Below, one piece after another: positions 24,601 to 34,659 of a stretch of DNA of 64,000 nt. The DNA is taken from the NCBI RefSeq assembly GCF_014529535.1, contig NW_023503928.1, positions 60,856-124,855 of the forward strand, in the 5' to 3' direction. A program made the translations under genes and the position numbers. Positions within the stretch are counted from its first letter, which is position 1; the number at the start of each line of letters is the position of its first letter. The notes below the pieces were generated by a model. It had not been told where the DNA came from and did no database searches. It saw nothing but the letters and a program-made list of their open reading frames with translations. This stretch comes from Bradysia coprophila (taxonomy: Eukaryota; Arthropoda; Insecta; Diptera; Sciaridae).

Positions 24601-27600
24601 ACATCGTTTTGAAATTGGTCACTTTAGTCAGCCAATCGCCATGAAATTTTGCAGGAACCTCAGGGTGGGCATAAAAATGAAATTGTGATACGCCATTACC
24701 ACAGGAAAAATCAGAATTTTGTTTTATTGGCCTCGAAGTGGTTTCTGAGTGTGGTTTTCGCAGGGCCGGATTAGCATTTACAGCGCCCTGGGCAATGAGC
24801 CTTGCAGCGCCGCATGAAAAATTTATTAAAGAAATTGTTTCCTACATTGTCAACCAAATCAAATAAAATGTTTTCAACATTTCCTCAAGAATATTATTTT
24901 CTAAGTAATGTGTAGTTAGAAACGGCGAGCGAGGCGAGGTGGCAAGCTTATGATAACATATAACCATATATGAATGAGAGATATATGATATAACCAGAGT
25001 TTTCGTGATTAATTCGCAAAACTTTCCCACAAACAAAAATCAAGTAAAGTTATAAAAAGGTTTCGCTCGTATTTTTCGGGATTTTAAGTTTGAAGTTTGT
25101 AGAATGAATCCGAAACAATTTTTTCTTGAAATTCTTCTTGAAGAACAAATCAAATCAAACAAATTTATTTAGCAAATAGCTATTTTCAAATACAAAGTTC
25201 CATAATCACAGACATTGAAAAATGAACACTACAATTCAAATTTACATCACAATTCTATAGTTTCATTCAGGTGTTCTTTCAATTTACACTCGAATGTCCT
25301 CTCATTATTCTCACTTTTCACTTCCCTTGGAAGATCGTTAGAACATGAACGCGTTGTGAGGAAAAACCAAGAAAAAAACGTGAATTTTTGACACAATATT
25401 TGTGATACTGTTACAGTTTCATTATATTGCGAGATTTACTCTACTTGGTAAGGCAACGCACTGCTCCTAGCATGAACACTACTTTGACAAGATTGATTGT
25501 ATTGTGTGTTTGAACTCACACAACTAAAACAAGTCACCTATCTTCACGAAAGAAACGCAGTGCCTACTGTGACTTCATCAGCCTCAAAATATTTCTTATG
25601 TTCATGCTAGGAGCAGTGCGTTGGGTAAGGTCATGATTCGGAAAAAACGACTTGCGTTGAAGCAATTTCAAGGATCTAGGACTCGGGATCCCAAAAGTAT
25701 TGAAGTTTAGGGCACTCTAGAATGATCCTTTGTCTTCACTCTGAAAGTGTTAGATCTTGAAATTTAGGTAATTGGCCTTGGATTTCGACAAAAAAAATCG
25801 CGAATATATGCCATGAACAATTTTCAATGGGCGGAAACGGATTTGTTCTGCAGCTTTTCCAGCTGCTTTATTTGTTCCAAACTTCCGTTGTCCGGCGATC
25901 ATGAGCAGGTTTCAGCTCATGAGGAATTTACAAAATTTTCGAAAATTCCTCATGAGCTAAAAGCTTTCCATCATCCGACTATCACCGGCGGCTGACGAAA
26001 ATGAAGCAATGGAATGGTTATTGAAAATTATTTATAGTGTCTTCAGCCAGAAGCCTCAAAGTTCAACTTTTCTAAAGCAGGACCATCAAAAGAACGCTTT
26101 AAATAACCAAATACGAACAGCCTTGGGTTAGTCGATGTGCGTGTATTATTCAAAAATATCAAGTTAGATGTATATATGCATTTCTTGTAGCTCACATTTA
26201 CCCCAAGAATGTAATGTACAGACGCAAGCGAAGCGAGCGCGATTTTTTTTTAATCGACGTTGATTTGTGCATGACTTATGTTGAACGTGAAATTGTCGAG
26301 AAAATTTAATTTCTAAGCGCCCCTATTTTCCCAGCGCCCTGGGCCGGGCCCACTTTGCCCATGGGTTAATCCGGCTCTGGGTTTTCGAGGGTCGGGAACG
26401 CGTTTTCGGCTGTAGCTTAGATGTATTGAAACCTACAGAGGCGTGCGACCCATCAAATGAAAGGTATTCGTAACACGATTCGAACAAAAAAATAATTTAA
26501 AAAATCGGGGCAGATTCGTTTGAGCTAGAGTGATTAGAGTGACCAAATTTTGAGCTACTCGAGCGTAGGATGAAAGGACTAATATTTTTGCGATTATGAG
26601 AGATAGAGAGTTACTTTCTTCGGCAAAGTCTCAGAGTTTTACGAGTAGAACAGAGGGGCATATGTGAAAAATGTCGAAAGTTGGAAATGGGTGGGTCAAT
26701 TAGGGTTTTAGAGTTATTTTGTGAATGGTGGCAGATAGAGAGTTACTTTCTTCGGCAAAGTCTCAGAGTTTAACGAGTAGAACAGAGGGGCACATGTGAA
26801 AAATGTCGAAAGTTGGAAATGGGTGGGTCAATTGGAGTTTTGGAGATATTTCTTGAATGGTGGCAGATAGAGAATTACTTTCTTCGTCAAATTTTCGAAT
26901 TTCGTCAAATTTTCGATTTTCGTCAAATTTTCGATTTTCGTCAAATTTTCGATTTTCGTCAAATTTTTGAATTTCGTCAAATGTTACCAAAAAAATCTGC
27001 GTCGCATGTGGCAGATAAATTTTCTTGCTGGTCTGTTCCTGAACATTTGCCACTTTGTGACGCAGATTTTTTTGGTAAAATTTTGGTTGTTCCCAGTCAA
27101 ATTTTTTTTGGTAAAAATTATTTGGCAGATGATGAGAAAAACTAAGCCAGCTTGTTTGAACATAAATTGGGTGTAAAATTTAATTTTGCGTATCGAAGCT
27201 GAAAGCGTCAACTCTAGCGATATCATTCATTTTAGAAATTGTACTTCAAAGACTGCTTCACACTTTTCTCGAAGAGATTTTTGTTGGGATATACTATTAT
27301 ATGAATAATTCTCACTGCTGCGTCGAGTAGGCATCTTATTTTAAATCTGTTCTTGTGCCTGCTTTGGAGTGCGTTGGTGAGACTGTTCAAAATTGTTTTT
27401 CTAAGAATTTGTTTTTGTCATAAAAATCATGTGGATTGGTAGTATCAGAAACCAGAATGAACCAACATAACTATTTTGTTCAATTCTGAGAAAGAAAAAC
27501 CTCCGCAGGCTAAATTTTCATGTTATTTTACTCATCCACTGATTGTATTGATCTTAACCCTGATTTAGGAGTTTATTGAGATTTGTCTCATTTTTAAAAT

Positions 27601-30277
27601 TTTAGGAGATTTTAGGGTGCGTGGGAGGCCTGTTTTTTGATCTCGTCTCCGTACTGGATTTTTCACACTCAAAACTGATATTTAAAACGTTCCAACGCCT
27701 AAATAACTGTTAATAAATAGCTATTAATGAAACGTTGCAAGTGTCTTTTAGACATCTCTCACCAACTGAGTACACAACACACATTTCTAGTGTTAATAAT
27801 ATAATTTATTCCAAATACACCTTATCACGAAAGCGTCTGAAGTTAATTATACGTCTTGATTTATGCGAGTTGAATTCACGAATTCGAGTTATAAATCTGG
27901 GAATCTCATCATAACAATCACATTATTCGATAAATTAGAATGATGAAGCCACAAACAAATCAAATTTAGATTCATCTGTATGATGTTTCCGTTCCATTCA
28001 AGCAATTAATTCCGTAATTCAAGCACTTAGTCGCAGTAATTCGTGTCACAATAATTACCTGTGTCGTTAGTCATTATCGGTTCAAACGGAAAGAAAAAAC
28101 TTTCTAAATCTTGCAATATATGATGCACATATCACTCCGTTCAATCACAACAGGAAAACACTCTCATCAAAAACGGTCGGTGCTGAAACGTTTGCAATTA
28201 TTCAATTTAAATTGTAACGACTCTGATGACTCTGACTGTAGCCGAACGAATCGCGTTGTGTGGTTTTCTTACTTTTTCTACGTAAAATATGCGCAGCATA
28301 CACTGCTATGAATTTACGGTAAAAACGTTTAGGGCGTCTAAGAACAATCGGTCTCTATAGTACCGAATTGGTGTGAAACTGTGCTGTTAGTGAATTGAAA
28401 ACCGTAATAAACTCATATCTCATCTAAACTCGTCTGGCTTATCAGTCAGCCAACTAACACTGTGTCGAATACACAAATCTTTCCAAACTGACAAAGCAAA
28501 AGATTCTTCTTTTTTTTCTTGTTTTTGGCTCTTCCTAAACAAGTTAATCACAAAATTTAGTTAATTTATTGTCGCTACACACACACATACACTAATCCAA
28601 CAAACATTTGATAATTGTTTGCTGTACTAGACAGACGTTAAAGTTAAATACGAAAATTGAAAACTGTGGCATCTCAAAAACGTTTATAATTCTCTTGCGA
28701 TTCGTCATACAGTCGGGTGGAGATGACAATTCAATACATATGGTAGAGAAATGGAAGTTGTTGCCTAAGTACTGTACGTACTGGTATGTATTCACCCACC
28801 AAATGTGATATTAATGCCATAGTTAGGGTGGTGGTCAAGTGTTTCTCTTTTATTGTTACGAAATTACAGACACCAACAGAGTACAGTACGTAGAAGGTCA
28901 TGTCATGAGTCACATTGAGGAACGATTAAACTAATTTGGTTTATCTCCTTCTAATATGTAAATGGCTTTAATTTAATTGGTTATTGTGGCTGTGGTGACT
29001 ACACCAAAATCTGTGTAATGCGAATTTAATGACGGTCGTATTACAACCATACAATACACCTTGAGGTCATTGCACCAAATATTGTATGTTATGTAGCAGG
29101 GCCTAAAATTCTAATTTTTTATTTAATCGCTGAAATTAGTAGTCTACCTGCAGGGCTTGACTGGATCGAGAATTGCCTGAATTCACAGTATGGCCAGTCC
29201 GGGCCTGTCTGTCCTAGCTTGACAATTGTACCTCTTGTACTTAAAAACGCACTTATCAATTCATGATGGTTCAACCGTTTAAAATGTTGTCTAGCCGAGC
29301 TAGGTCCAACGTCTTCCGCCGTTGATCGTGGCTTGGCTTCGATGTTAATTCAATCTCCATTTTTCTGTTTCAGACACTCTGACGTTAAGGAGTTCCTTTG
29401 CTCACAATGCGGCAAACAGTTCAAGCGTAAAGATAAATTACGCGAACATCAAATTGCCAAACATTCCGAAGCCGCAGAAAATGCCAAAAAAAATCAATCG
29501 ATCGACCAAAGATCCGCACAACCGGATGTGGTGGTTAAAATTGCACCGCCCGACTACGATCGATTTATTTACAAATGTCACCACTGTTTGTTGGGCTTCA
29601 AACGGCGCGGAATGCTGATCAATCATATGGCCAAACGGCATCCGAAAATCAGCATTGACACGGTGCCCGAACTTAATCTGCCGATTTTGAAGCCACAGCG
29701 GTTTTTCTACTGCGTCTACTGCGAGAAGGTGTACAAAAGCAGTTCGAAGCGAAAAAATCATATTTTGAAGTATCATCCGGGTGAAGATTTGCCCCAATCG
29801 GCTCGATCGAAAATGTCCAGTGAAGGGGAAAATCAGAATCTCAGCTATTCGGAGGTGGTAGGTAGTGTAACGCTATCACCACAACGATGTCTGTGGTGTC
29901 ACAAGCAATATGCAACACGTACGCGACTTTTGCTGCATCAGCGTAAGTCACACAGCGACAATTTGAATGCCATTGCCATGGGCGCTCGATTGAATGAATT
30001 GGACGATGGCAAACCGAATTTCATTCCGCACGAAACCGAACCGGAAAATAAACTGTTGAAGCTATCGTCAGCCGCACTGGAGGCGTCGCTAAAGGACGAT
30101 TTCCACTTCTTGGACGACAACAGTTCGGCGTTGTCGAAAATCGATGTTAATTTCAAAGTGGTCGGTGAATTCGTTGATTCGTCCAGCGGATCGAATGTGG
30201 ACGTTCAACGTTTGCCACAACTTTTCGAGGGTATTGATTGTTTGAATCTGAAGCCAAGAGACAATGAGGAGACATGA
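12623..30277 (+). CDS. PRDM10: PRDM10-like PR/SET-domain zinc-finger protein, eight exons
   Basis: Likely nuclear transcription regulator. Exons: 12623-12656, 12717-13280, 13345-13719, 13791-13877, 15295-15456, 15523-16343, 16418-16542 and 29374-30277; phases agree at every junction and give 1023 residues. The N-terminal third is low-complexity. The PR/SET domain spans about residues 325-465 (FAKKEIPLRTKFGPVEG; NWMRFVKLAV; KQELKVGYSKEYA). Eleven C2H2 fingers follow from about residue 480. Finger 7 is split by the last intron: exon 7 supplies CSDCGAKF...KIHRLR and exon 8 supplies its last zinc-binding His. The exon 8 words CGKQFKRKDKLREH, RRGMLINHMAKRHP and VYKSSSKRKNHILK match vertebrate PRDM10 closely as I remember it. 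The last intron holds a transporter gene on the opposite strand. The terminal exon is present again at 46368-47280. Confidence 0.88.
14045..14400. repeat. Degenerate CTATTGGTGTC repeats in both orientations (PRDM10 intron 4)
   Basis: Short diverged copies of CTATTGGTGTCTATTGAC occur, with the reverse complement (ACACCAATAGAC) at both edges and the direct form in the middle. The arrangement resembles a decayed foldback array. It lies inside the 1417 bp intron 13878-15294. Confidence 0.55.
14750..15264. mobile_element. 515 bp TTAA-flanked MITE in PRDM10 intron 4
   Basis: 14750-14785 and 15229-15264 are perfect 36 bp inverted repeats (outer word GAGTCATATCGCCAAG). TTAA flanks both ends (14746-14749 and 15265-15268), the target preference of piggyBac and Kolobok-type elements. 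The interior lacks a credible coding frame. Confidence 0.75.
16709..17150. mobile_element. Foldback element with ~180 bp arms (PRDM10 last intron)
   Basis: 16709-16890 and about 16970-17150 are long inverted repeats joined by a ~75 bp loop. The arms contain TATCAGTCAAAAACACTC, GTGACGCAAGTCC, ACTGATATCGCTGGAGGTG and CCAAAAAAAATTTTGCGTC. The order of parts (outer end, GTGACGCA, TGATATCGCT, TGACGC, ACGCAAA, loop with TCTGCCAC) is the same as in the foldbacks ending at 27290 and 52783, so these belong to related families. Confidence 0.8.
17290..17795. repeat. CTATATATAGGTCAATA-type AT-rich tandem repeat
   Basis: Irregular tandem copies of roughly 20 bases built from CTATATATAGGTCAATATAG, some with an additional ACTAACTATAT block. 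Similar words occur inside both family 2 elements (near 9200 and 54240). Confidence 0.8.
17796..18042. repeat. 38 bp tandem repeat, about six units
   Basis: Unit begins CCGCTGCCCAACATACACC and continues with AAAAGTGACCAAATTTTTC. Frames reading through it on the minus strand (MLGSGKNLVTFG type) are simply the translated repeat and are not annotated. Confidence 0.85.
18043..19161. other. Intronic DNA of the PRDM10-like gene, no gene seen
   Basis: Contains a short (TAAC)n run near 18312-18333 and a TTGCGTCACGCCCGC hairpin word near 18594-18625, similar to a word at about 47704. No coding frame with family features. Confidence 0.5.
19162..21489 (-). CDS. SLC17-type major facilitator transporter, 5' exon not found
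   Basis: Multi-pass membrane transporter of the sialin / Na-dependent phosphate cotransporter group; substrate (phosphate, organic anion or other) cannot be told from sequence. Minus-strand exons: 21489-21005, 20939-20694, 20632-20294, 20088-20009, 19942-19501 and 19425-19162, in consistent phases, about 617 residues. Family marks: MIRINVNITIVDMV in helix 1, a large N-glycosylation-rich first loop (NGNSTT, GNAS), GFEWNEKQQGMLLGSFYW, GGILARKYGTKLVFG and WIPPHERSKFVTAYLGSSVG. The C-terminal tail has an acidic run (DDDDDDGDDG). No ATG precedes helix 1 in the first exon listed, and a good acceptor (TTTCTCTATCAG) borders it at 21490, so the start codon must be in an upstream exon I could not identify. 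The gene lies within the last intron of the PRDM10-like gene, on the opposite strand. Confidence 0.9.
21490..23328. other. No gene recognised; probably holds the first exon of the transporter
   Basis: The transporter needs an upstream coding exon, expected here on the minus strand. Short frames exist but none can be chosen. A word resembling CAAAACACAAACTTCCAAACAA at about 21822 recurs near 40106, suggesting another dispersed repeat end. Confidence 0.4.
23907..24275. mobile_element. ~370 bp TIR element (MITE-like)
   Basis: The left end TTTTCATTCAGGCTG followed by GCCAAAAA is mirrored at 24252-24275 (TTTTTGGTCAGCCTGAATGA). The interior has no coding frame. Target duplication is not clear. Confidence 0.6.
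24761..26379. mobile_element. Non-autonomous hAT element, 1619 bp
   Basis: Ends CAGGGCCGGATTA and its mirror TAATCCGGCTCTG are hAT-type termini, with subterminal GCGCCCTGGGC at both ends. The 8 bp GGTTTTCG is duplicated exactly at 24753-24760 and 26380-26387. Copy B of the host repeat has the empty site with a single GGTTTTCG at 48383-48390, which proves the insertion. No transposase frame is recognisable. Confidence 0.92.
25454..25623. mobile_element. 170 bp MITE nested in the hAT element
   Basis: 25454-25478 and 25599-25623 are perfect 25 bp inverted repeats (outer word CAACGCACTGCTCC). GGTAAGG flanks both sides (25447-25453 and 25624-25630), a probable 7 bp target duplication. Confidence 0.8.
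26885..26985. repeat. 18 bp tandem repeat, about 6 units
   Basis: TTTTCGTCAAATTTTCGA units, a contracted version of the array at 48730-49215. Confidence 0.85.
26988..27290. mobile_element. Partial foldback element, left arm lost
   Basis: Contains the centre (ACCAAAAAAATCTGCGTC ... GACGCAGATTTTTTTGG), the inner right arm (CGAAGCTGAAAGCGTC, CTCTAGCGATATCATTC) and the outer end (ACTTTTCTCGAAGAGATTT). The junction ATCATTCATTTTAGAAATTG, near 27220-27240, is the uninterrupted form of the site that holds the retroelement in the copy at 49271-52783. The loop is inverted relative to that copy. Confidence 0.8.
27633..29010. other. Intronic DNA, nothing recognised
   Basis: AT-rich sequence of the PRDM10-like last intron between the transposon nest and the duplicated block. 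No gene or clear repeat seen. Confidence 0.5.
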
Positions 30278-30519
30278 TGACGAAGGTGGAAATTACTTGA
30301 TGGGAAGGAGGCTTCGATCAATGTAAAAACAATTCCAGAAAGGAAAGATTAGCTACCTAGCTTGTACATTATACAAACGAACATTTATCATCCAGGTGAC
30401 AAGTGTTGCGCTGCAGATTAATAAACACGAAAATAATTTTAACATTTTTGATTGTTCCGTTGAGTTTTCATTGACTCCATTACCAATAGAGAGACCTATA
30501 GTTGAAAAGCCCTTCCACG
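29011..30519 (+). repeat. Duplicated block, copy A (end of last intron, PRDM10 exon 8, 3' flank)
   Basis: Direct repeat of 46005-47522, about 17 kb apart. It carries about 360 bases of intron with the acceptor TTTTCTGTTTCAG, the whole terminal exon, the 3' UTR with AATAAA, and roughly 95 bases beyond that signal. Sharp ends: homology starts at CTGTGT and stops after CCTTCCACG. Differences are a handful of substitutions and one 9 bp indel in the exon. Confidence 0.93.
30420..30425 (+). terminator. Poly(A) signal, PRDM10 terminal exon copy A
   Basis: AATAAA 142 bases after the stop codon, in the context CAGATTAATAAACACG. The same signal is kept in copy B. Confidence 0.6.
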
Positions 30520-30896
30520 CAGGGCCTTTTATAACATACAAGCTCGGAGGAAAATTCCTACCCAGTCCCACATCGTTCCACCCCACTTTTTATAAATCCA
30601 CCCCAGTGCACCCCACTTTTTACAAATCCTCCACACAAAAATTGTAATGTATAGCATCTATCAAGGACCATATTTTGTGAAAAAAAAGTCTCGCTACGCG
30701 GCATAAATTCTAGAATTTTATTTCAGTATCGATAGATAATATGATTCTGAACCGGAAAATAATCGCAATTAACTTAGTAAGTTTTTAACATCTATTTTTT
30801 ATTGATGCAGAACGGTTTTCTGATAAAGAATTATACTACGGCGTGCCTCAAAAATATTTTTCAAATAATAATGAAATGAAATGAACAATAGTTATT

Positions 30897-30978
30897 TACG
30901 TATCTGTTGTGGACGGTTTATATTAGGCAATTTCGCGAGTGAAAGTGCCTAAGATAAACCGTCCACAACAGATGCGTA
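30897..30978. repeat. 82 bp hairpin with 33 bp arms
   Basis: 30897-30929 and 30946-30978 are reverse complements with two mismatches (core CTGTTGTGGACGGTTTAT). Confidence 0.75.
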
Positions 30979-31748
30979 CACAACTTTTCATGCTGAGGGC
31001 CTAAATTACGAGTATTGCCAAAAGCCTTCCGGTTTCCTTTCCCTAGCCGAAAGTGTGATTGGATCGACCGTCTGCACCGAATGAAGATCACTATGGTCCC
31101 ACAGCAAAGTGAGTTTATGTTTTTTTTAGATCTAATCCTTTCGGTAGTTTGTAGATGGTCACGTTATCACCGCGAAAGTTTCCAACGATTTCTTGAAAAA
31201 CAAGTCCATTTGGTCGCATTGACATACCATTCGGCCGAACGAAAAGGTCACCAGATGATGGTTGTACGAGTCCATTGGAAACCAGAACGACGTCGATTAT
31301 TTTTTCCTTTTTGTGACTCAAAATCGCGTAGGATTACAAATTTCCAACAAGTGTTGCTTGAAGAAGAGTTTTTTTTATTTTAAACATTTTATCCATTGCA
31401 GTTTCTCAATCTTTAACACTAGCAAGGCAAGTGAAGTCAAAATGAACTTTTTCATGAATCAATTTGGATTTTTTCTTACGAAATGAATCTTTCCATTTTA
31501 TGTCTTCACTACATTATTTGTCTAGTGTTTCTGTTTATAAAATACTAACTTTTAATAGTAACCGTGCATTACTTAAGAAGTAAATACATTCAAAAGTAAG
31601 AGAGGCGACATGTGGTAAAATTGGCCACACATTTATTTCGTAGTTTTTACTTACAGATTCATATAGCAAGCCATGGATTTTCAATCTGTGATGTCAGTTT
31701 ATTTAATTTTTACGTTCCGCATTTCATTCTACTAATTTTCTGACCAAA
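30979..31748. other. Intergenic, nothing certain
   Basis: Between the hairpin and the piggyBac pseudogene. A minus-strand frame at 31115-31321 repeats the tetrapeptide RPNG but has no recognisable start, splice context or family. Confidence 0.4.
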
Positions 31749-33510
31749 ATGTATAATACGCGATCTAAATCGAAACAAATATCTGTAAAATTGGCAGAGT
31801 TGGTGAATATTGATCCCGAACTGTCTGGTGAATCGGGTGACGAATCAGACACAGACAAAGGTTCAAATGAAGAAGTCGAGAGCGAAGGTGTTACTTGTAA
31901 GAGTTGCTGTTTATTTTCTATGTTTACAAACATCATTCATCACTTACAGACAATGGAGAAGATCCTGGAACAGAAAGTGAGGACGAGGTACAGAGTGAGA
32001 GTGACGATGACATTGATGAGGATGATGGTAAAGAGACAGCTGCCGATGGAACAGTTTGGTTGAAAACGGGTTTGGCTGACCCAGCTAGTCAAAAACGGGT
32101 AGGAAGGGCGTCAGCACAGCATATACTCAAAGTCATACCTGGTCCCACACCATTTGCCAAAATACCAGCATACTCACGGCATTTACATCAATGATCGACG
32201 AAGAACTCCTCGAGTACATACGTGAGTGTACGGAAGTGGAAGCACGTCGATGTACGGAAATCAATGATTGGACACTGTCAATGGATGAGCTAAAGGCATT
32301 CATTTCAGTATTGTATGCACGAGGAGCGATGGGACTAAAGAACATGTCTGTAACAAACATTTTTTCATCCAAATACGGTCCAGACATTATTCGCGGCACA
32401 ATGTCTCGAGATCGTTTCAAGGCAATCATGCGTTACCTTCGGTTCGATAAAAAGGAAACGCGTGCTGAACGACTTTCGAGCGATAAGTTTGCTATGGCCA
32501 GACACATTTGGGACAAGTTTATTCATAACTGTCGCTCATGCTACGCACCGAGTGAGCATATTACGATCGACGAGCAACTGTTTCCATCGAAGACTCGATG
32601 CCCGTTCACACAATTTTTACCAAAAAAACCGGATAAATTCGGGATTATGTTCTACCTCGCTGTTGATTTGCGATCGAAATTCATATTGAATGGTTTTCCA
32701 TTCATTGGAAATGATGAACCTAGTATATATGAGGGGAGTGCTGCCGATAAAATTGTACTTCGTCTCATGGAACCATTTTTTGGCAATGGATACTGTGCGA
32801 CAATGGACAATTTTTTCACTGGAACGAGCAATGCGAAAGTGTTGAAGCAGAAACGGATTTCTGTTGTTGGAACCGTGAATAAAAATCGACGATGGTTGCC
32901 GCCGACTGCACGAAAGAAAAACGCTGGGTTGTCGTTGCATGAAACGGTTGTTTTTACTGGACCTCAAAAAGAAACTCTTACAGTGTACCAAAGTAAGAAG
33001 AGTAAGTCAGTTGGTATTTTAAGTACGTTCCACGATTCGGTGACAGTTGATGACACGACTAACAAAAAACCGGATACGATCCATTTCTACAACAACACAA
33101 AGTATGGGGTAGATATTGCAGACGGTATGGCCAAGGCACATTCAGTAAAAGCCGCTTCTCGACGATGGCCAGTACACGTATTCTACAACGTATTGGATCT
33201 CGCTGCAATCAACGCCTGAATATTGTATCGCGAAGTAACGGGAAAGACGATTTCTCGACTTGACTATCTGTTGTCGTTAGCTGACGATCTAAGACAAAAA
33301 TACGAATCATCAAAGTCAGTGCCAGAGAAACGTCCGCTAATTGTTCCAGACTCACCCAATAAGAAAATCACGACAGCCAGCGGTTGCCGTCCAATTTATC
33401 AGACACCAAAATGCCGGAATAAAAGTCTCGGAATGGCATGTGCCAACTGCTCAAAAGTTGTCTGCGGTAAATGTACCACGCGTAAGGAAATTATTTGTAA
33501 AAACTGTTGA
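31749..33510 (+). pseudogene. piggyBac transposase, broken by one frameshift and one stop
   Basis: DDD-type cut-and-paste transposase. The frame starts at 31749 (MYNTRSKSKQ), runs through an acidic N-terminus with a 53 bp intron (31897-31949, GTAAGA...TTACAG) and reaches GPTPFAK. There the A-run 32159-32162 is one base short for the frame to continue into TAFTSMIDEELLEYI. The core keeps the catalytic Asp residues: ITIDEQL (codon 32569), CATMDNFF (32806) and YGVDIAD (33112). At 33217 TGA replaces what should be Trp (AAINA-stop-ILYREVTG). After it come the C-terminal segment and a cysteine-rich domain (CANCSKVVCGKC...CKNC). Element ends with TTAA could not be found. An error in assembly could mimic one lesion but hardly both. 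Confidence 0.9.
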
Positions 33511-33821
33511 TCAGTTCCAGACCAACTCAAAAAAAAAATTGTTAACCGAAACATGAATTTCAGAATAAATCGAATGTCATAACTTTACTTTGTTCGGTTC
33601 TATTGGTTCTATTTTGTCAGACAAAGGCTATGGATCCTTTGTCTTTGGCTGCTTTTGCTAATTCGAAACATTTGCAACATTTGTAAGTCCGATCTATCAC
33701 TAACAGGCGGCGCGCGGTACACAATAGTTCAAAATATTGGTGGCGTTTTTTTGACCGCACCTTGTCTTTGCAATAGAAAAAAAAATCCGCTTTTCTAGTT
33801 TAAATTATTGACTTTGTGCAT

Positions 33822-34570
33822 TCACATGTCAGCTGATAATGATTTGACCGATGTAAATGACGATGTAGCACTGTTTGCACTTATGACGTTTTGTTTTGTG
33901 TGCCCAAAAACAATTGAATTAGGGCGATGAATTTTATTTTTTAAACTTCCGTTTCTGCATGCATATTCACCGGGATACAAAAATTTCAAATACAATGACC
34001 CCGTAAATAATTCTAGGAGAAACATTGATACATAGAAAATAATGTTACTGGTAGTTGCACCCGATATTACATGCACAACAAAACAGACTACTAGAAAAAT
34101 TAACTTCGCACAAAATGTGATGACGTTAACTCCATAGAAAATCTGAAAAGAAAGGAAAATTGACGATTTAGTTGAATGTTATCTGATGAACTCAACTTAC
34201 ACGATCCTTCGTAGGAGTTGTTAACGTGGTCGCCATTTCAAAAATGAAAACCACTAGCATTAGCATTTGAGGCATTATTAAGGAAGCATGACTATACAAA
34301 ACCAAACAGTATACCACAGACAAAACGGTTCCCCCTAAGTGTAGCGTCCAGGGCCATTTACTCTCAAACGGCTGCAAGAATTGTAAAGATGAGATTAAAG
34401 ACATATTAAATTTCGTAAACATAACGCACCACTCACCAATATTATTTTGTTATATGTTAGCCATACGACATATTTAAAGCTATAGGTTAGTTCGTTAAGT
34501 GGAATGAAGTGTTAGTCCTTAGTGATGGAATTAGATTAGATTTAACTTACCCTATCACCTGTGACGACAT
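33822..34570 (-). CDS. Unrecognised four-helix membrane protein, four exons
   Basis: Minus-strand exons: 34570-34551, 34479-34437, 34371-34201 and 34142-33822. All junctions are GT...AG and in phase, giving 184 residues from MSSQVIGFKYVVW. Hydrophobic helices lie at about residues 36-53 (GTVLSVVYCLVLYSHASL), 57-70 (PQMLMLVVFIFEMA), 83-105 (VNVITFCAKLIFLVV...) and 112-132 (NIIFYVSMFLLELFTG). The C-terminal tail of about 50 residues is polar and serine-rich. Size and layout resemble small insect four-pass proteins, but I do not recognise the family. The very short first two coding exons make the 5' end less certain than the rest. Confidence 0.7.
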
Positions 34571-34659
34571 GTCCTTCGCGACCAGGTCTGAACATTATTC
34601 AAAAAAAAAATTAACATGAAAATTATATAGTAGACAAAACGATAGTAATATTTCGGTTG

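Larger units (their letters stand above)
24384..27290 (+). repeat. Composite dispersed repeat, copy A (deleted)
   Basis: Matches 47906-52785 in the same orientation: it starts at ATCATGTCCGGAGCG, then GTTTTGAAATTGGTCACTT, CCTCGAAGTGGTTTCTGAG, the 18 bp TTTTCGTCAAATTTTCGA array, and ends in a foldback half with GAGATTTTTGTTGGGATA. Compared with copy B it lacks about 108 bases near 24625, most of the 18 bp array and the left foldback arm, and has gained a hAT insertion. A ~130 bp unit is tandemly duplicated at about 26595-26860 (GTTACTTTCTTCGGCAAAG). Confidence 0.75.
23329..27632. mobile_element. Outer 4.3 kb TIR element of a transposon nest
   Basis: CAGGCCTCCCACGC at 23329-23342 is matched by its reverse complement at 27619-27632. 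Inside each end lie TTTTAGGAGATTTTAGG-type subterminal words in opposite orientation (about 23345-23405 and 27565-27615). No exact target duplication is seen (CGTTTATT versus TTTTTTGA). It encloses the elements at 23907, 24384, 24761 and 25454. Confidence 0.5.

Noticed and set aside
31115..31321. Minus-strand frame with repeated RPNG
   Set aside because: No recognised family, no start context, and the plus strand is equally open.
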